From: Aegilops tauschii subsp. strangulata | Lineage: Eukaryota > Streptophyta > Magnoliopsida > Poales > Poaceae | Direction of reading: 5' to 3' | Assembly: GCF_002575655.3 (NCBI RefSeq) | Contig: NC_053035.3 | Span: 379,727,792 to 379,791,791, forward strand | Length of the DNA: 64,000 bases | In this document: positions 60,484-64,000 of the stretch, one piece after another | Numbering within the stretch: position 1 is the first letter of the stretch | Layout: each line of letters starts with the position of its first letter | Program-made: the position numbers and the translations under genes | Notes under the pieces: generated by a model | Seen by the model: only the letters and a program-made list of their open reading frames with translations | Databases searched by the model: none | Told to the model about the DNA's origin: nothing

Positions 60484-63249
60484 CTAGGCGATCCCAGGAC
60501 ATGCCGAACGATCCTGTTGTAGAGTACTCCGGACTCGCTTAGCGGTGTCCGGGGGCTTTATGGCCGAACTGGAGGTCTGCCTAAGAAGGCTGCTCTGTAA
60601 TTCTGCTGTGAGGGCCGCAGTGTGCTCCTCTGTACGGAGGGAGTGCTCTGTGTTTCCATTGACTATTATAACCCCGCGAGGACCTGGCATCTTGAGTTTG
60701 AGGTATGCATAATGCGGTACCGCATTGAATCTGGCAAATGCGGTTCGTCCGAGCAGTGCGTGATAGCTACTGCGGAAGGGGACGATATCGAATATTAACT
60801 CCTCGCTTCGGAAGTTGTCCGGAGATCCGAAGACTACTTCTAGTGTGATTGAGCCCGTGCAGCGAGCCTCTACACCTGGTATGACACCTTTAAAGGTGGT
60901 TTTGGTGGGTTTGATCCTGGAGGGATCGATGCCCATTTTGCGCACTGTATCCTGATAGAGCAGGTTCAGGCTGCTGCCACCGTCCATGAGGACTCGTGTT
61001 AGGTGGAAACCGTCAATGATAGGGTCAAGGACCAATGCGGCCGAACCGCCATGACGGATACTGGTAGGATGGTCCCTGTGATCGAAAGTGATCGAACAAG
61101 AAGACCATGGATTAAACTTTGGGGCGACTGGCTCCATCACGTAGACGTCCCTTAGTGCGTGCTCCCGCTCCCGCTTAGGGATATGGGTGACGTATATCAT
61201 GTTCACCGTTTTCACTTGGGGAGGAAATTTCTTTTGTCCTCCTGTGTTCGGCAGCCGGGGCCCCTCGTCGTCATCACTATGCGGCCCCTTTTCCTTGTTT
61301 TCGGCATTCAACTTGCCAGCCTGTTTGAACACCCAGCATTCTCTGTTGGTGTGGTTGGCTGGTTTATCGGGGGTGCCGTGAATTTGACACGAGCGATCGA
61401 GTACGCGGTCCAGACTGGACGGGCCCGGATTGTTTCTTTTGAATGGCTTCTTCCGCTGATCGGACTTAGAGCCATTGAATCCAGCGTTGACGGCCGTGTC
61501 TTCGGCGTTATCGCCATTGCTGCGACGCTTGTGTTTGTTGCGTTGGGGCTTGCCGCTACTATCTCTGGCCTCTGATGTGCCAGGATTGCTTGCTGTGTTG
61601 CTCCTGCGAGCCAACCAGGTATCCTCACCCGCACAAAAGCGGGTCATGAGTGTCGTGAGGGCTGCCATGGACTTCGGCTTCTCTTGGGCGGGGTGTCGGG
61701 CAAGCCACTCGTCGCGGATGTTATGCTTAAAGGCCGGTAGGGCTTCGGCATCCAGACAATCGACAATTTGGTTCTTTTTAGTTAGGAAACGAGTCCAGAA
61801 TTTCCTGGCTGACTCTCTGGGCAGTTGAGTAATGTGACTTAAATCGTCAGCATCCGGAGGTCGCACATAGGTGCCCTGGAAGTTATCCAGGAACACGTCT
61901 TCCAGGTTCTCCCAACTTCCAACGGAGTTTGCCGGTAAACTGTTCAGCCAATGCCAAGCCGGTCCCTTCAGTTTTAGTGGGAGGTACTTGATGGCATGTA
62001 GATCATCGCCACGGGCCATGTGAATGTGGAGAAGGGAGTATTGAATCCATACCGCGGGATCTGTTGTCCCATCATATGATTCGATGTTCACGGGTTTAAA
62101 CCCTTCTGGGAACTCATGGTCCATTACTTCGTCGGTGAATCATAGGGGGTGTGCGGCGCCTCTATGCCGGGCTATATCACGACGCAGTTCAAGTGAATCT
62201 GGTTGGTTGTATTCGTCCCAGCCGGATTTATATTTGGTGTATCCGGCATGGTGATCATCGACACGCGTTGGGGGGCGCCCCCGTGATCCGTAGATCGATC
62301 TTGACTGCCCTGCTTTGTTTTCCAACACATCTCGCAGGTCCTGCGTGTAGCCCCGGGCCTTCGTGTTTTTGCTTGACTGGCGACGGGGTGCGGGCTGGTG
62401 TTCGGGCTGATATGCATTGTCCCGGCCACGTGGTGGCCGGTCAGCCGCATCTTGCTCTAGTGTCTCCTCCTCAAATTGAGGTAACAACTTGCGCTTTGGG
62501 TAACTTTTGGTTGGGCACTCAAGTCCATATTCCTCGGCTGCCAGGACCTCAGTCCATCTATCAGTTAGCAGATCTTGATCAGCTTGAAGCTGCTATTGCT
62601 TTTTCTTCAGGCTTTTTGCAGTGGCTATAAGCCGGCGCTTGAAGCGCTCTTGCTCGACGGGATCCTCAGGCACGATCAATTCGTCGTTGCCGAGGCTCAC
62701 CTCGTCCTCGGAGAGGGGCATGTAATTGTCATCCTCCAAGTCTCCATCCGTTGCCTGTTCATCGGAGCTATCTTTCCCATCCTCCCGTTCGGCCTGCTCG
62801 AAGTCTGGCTGGGTGAGGTTGTTTTCGTCTTCGGCACCATCCGGAGCGTTATTGTCTCCTGTGCCGGTATCACTATTTTTGCTATGGCGGGATTTAGAGC
62901 GGCGCCAATGACGCCGGTGCTTAGATTGCTTCTCCGGGGGGTTATCCTCCGTTGCCTCATCGCCATTGCTTTCTTTGGGTGTGTCCACCATATATATGTC
63001 ATATGATGAGGTGGCTGTCCAGCGCCCTGTGGGCGGTGGTTCCTGTTTCTCTCCGGCATCGTCGTCCATACCGTCGATGTCTTCGGAGTCGAAATCAAGC
63101 GTGTTGGTTAAGTCGTCGACAGTCGCTATTAAGTGGGTGGTGGGTGGGTAACGAATTTCTTCGTCGTCCGCTTCCCACTCGAGCCGGGCATAGTTCGGCC
63201 GCGAGTCTCCTGACAGGGAGATAGATTTCAATGAATTTAGCACGTCGCC
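60484..63249 (-). pseudogene. Tat-like gag-protease with two in-frame stops
   Basis: One reading frame spans the region with stops at 62593-62595 and 62140-62142. The upstream part is acidic and disordered (DEEIRYPPTTHLIATVDDL). Gag proper follows with PEGFKPVNIESYDGTTDPAV and LKLKGPAWHWLNSLP. A Lys/Asn-rich linker precedes a CHx-type segment, then the aspartic protease (VLMDGGSSLNLLY). It ends at 60484 after a Ser/Gln/Thr-rich tail without entering a polymerase. The true N-terminus is lost because the LTR of element B is inserted at 63250. Confidence 0.85.
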
Positions 63250-63724
63250 TGTCGGTGCCAAAAACGGCGGATCTCGGATAGGGGGTCCCGAACTGTGCGT
63301 CTAAGGCTAATGGTAACAGGAGGCGGGGGACACAATGTTTACCCAGGTTCGGGCCCTCTCGGTGGAGGTAATACCCTACTTCCTGCTTGATTGATCTTGA
63401 TGATATGAGTATTACAAGAGTTGATCTACCATGAGATCGTAGAGGCTAAACCCTAGAAGCTAGCCTATGATTATGATTGTTGATCTTGGTCCTACGGACT
63501 AAACCCTCCGGTTTATATAGACACCGGAGGGGGCTAGGGTTACACAGAGTCGGTTACAGAGAAGGAGATCTACATATCCGAATCGCCAAGCTTGCCTTCC
63601 ATGCAAAGGAGAGTCCTATCCGGACACGGGACAAAGTCTTCAATCTTGTATCTTCATAGTCCAACAGTTTGGCCAAAGTATATAGTCCGGCTGTCCGAGC
63701 ATCCCCTAATCCAGGACTCCCTTA
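63250..63724 (-). repeat. LTR of Tat-like element B (475 bp)
   Basis: Same family and orientation as 55210-55683. Terminal TCA has become TTA. It interrupts the gag of element A; the 5-bp flank TCGCC (63245-63249) should recur at the far end outside the window. Confidence 0.88.
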
Positions 63725-64000
63725 GTAGCCCCTGAACCAGGCTTCAATGACGATGAGTCCGGCACACAGATTGTCTTCGGCATTGCAAGGCGGGTTCCTC
63801 CTCCGAATACTCCATAGAAGATTTTGAACACGAGGACCGTGTCCGGCTCTGCAAAACAAGTTCCACATACCACCGTAGAGAGTATATATTCCACAAATCT
63901 ATCCTGCTGACAACTTTTCATAGAGAGACATCACGCCGCGGCCCGGTCTTTATACGAACCGTTTTATCCCAGCCTGCTACTGCACGTATTGCGAGGCGGT
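63725..64000 (-). mobile_element. Start of Tat-like element B internal region
   Basis: Begins GTAGCCCCTGAACCAGGC and is colinear with 55684-55960 (same CCACCGTAGAGAGTA, CATCACGCCGCGGCCCGGTC). The window ends inside it. Confidence 0.85.

Larger units (their letters stand above)
55210..63249 (-). mobile_element. Tat/Ogre-like element A: gag-protease, no polymerase, antisense gene
   Basis: Minus-strand order: gag-protease (63249 to 60484), a 1.2-kb non-coding gap, the opposite-strand spliced gene (59278 to 56240), and the 3' LTR (55683-55210). No reverse transcriptase or integrase remains. The 5' end has been displaced by insertion of another family member at 63250. The DGGSS protease, gag style and presence of an antisense gene match the Tat lineage; exact family unassigned. 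Confidence 0.8.

Noticed and set aside
61159..62630. Plus-strand frames opposite the Tat-like gag
   Set aside because: Mirror frames of a clear minus-strand gag-protease; hydrophobic composition arises from reverse-complemented acidic codons.
55210..63724. Treating 55210-55683 and 63250-63724 as the LTR pair of one element
   Set aside because: Both have the same right-hand internal flank (GTAGCCCCTGAACC), and the gag of the left element abuts the second LTR without a primer binding site.

Overview
The window looks like a plant nuclear chromosome, most likely from a large-genome grass of the wheat/barley group (Triticeae). This is an inference from four things: about nine tenths of it is nested LTR retrotransposons; the repeat termini look like familiar Triticeae families (Angela/WIS-like Copia LTRs, Athila-like and Tekay-like Gypsy elements, a CACTA transposon with a CACTACTAGGG terminus, a Stowaway MITE); the one convincing host gene has short plant-type exons with GT-AG and GC-AG introns; and there are no prokaryotic gene strings or ribosome binding sites. 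Family names are from memory of termini and protein motifs, not from a database search.

Left part (1-9294): a diverged 63-bp minisatellite (about 640-1520), a 44-bp tandem duplication (2150-2237), then the only well-supported host gene, on the minus strand at 3002-7214. I could assemble nine coding exons in one continuous frame (442 residues) with a mitochondrial-type N-terminus and no family I recognise. Two of its exons, plus a decayed third copy carrying an in-frame stop, form a small tandem exon array. A possible 42-residue gene with a TATA box lies at 8019-8147.

CACTA transposon (9295-14638): perfect terminal inverted repeats and a 3-bp target duplication (GGT). It lies inside a GC-rich minisatellite, carries no recognisable transposase, and holds a four-exon accessory gene whose last exon is split by a 1.3-kb TG...CA insert with a GTGTG target duplication. 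A 155-bp solo LTR sits in its polypyrimidine tract.

Nested retrotransposon stack (15945-47747): an Angela-like LTR fragment is interrupted by LTR-Y, which is interrupted by a putative solo LTR (17320-32635), which is interrupted by a complete 13.8-kb Tekay-like Gypsy element (17774-31599, target duplication CCGGC) whose gag-pol frame is open for 1483 residues with its catalytic motifs visible. LTR-Y is hit again at 33336 by a second Gypsy element with about 4-kb LTRs, whose 5' LTR is itself split by a degraded Angela-like Copia element (34717-40762, target duplication CTCGC) that has lost most of its reverse transcriptase. Fragments of Athila-like elements follow.

Right part (47748-64000): pieces of two more Athila-like elements, the second with an LTR of the same family as LTR-Y. 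It is interrupted by a minus-strand Tat/Ogre-like element (55210-63249) that has gag and protease but no polymerase and carries a spliced, opposite-strand coiled-coil gene of the putative gypsy type transposon class between gag and the 3' LTR. A second copy of the same family has inserted in its gag at 63250 and runs off the window. No rRNA, functional tRNA or CRISPR features were seen.
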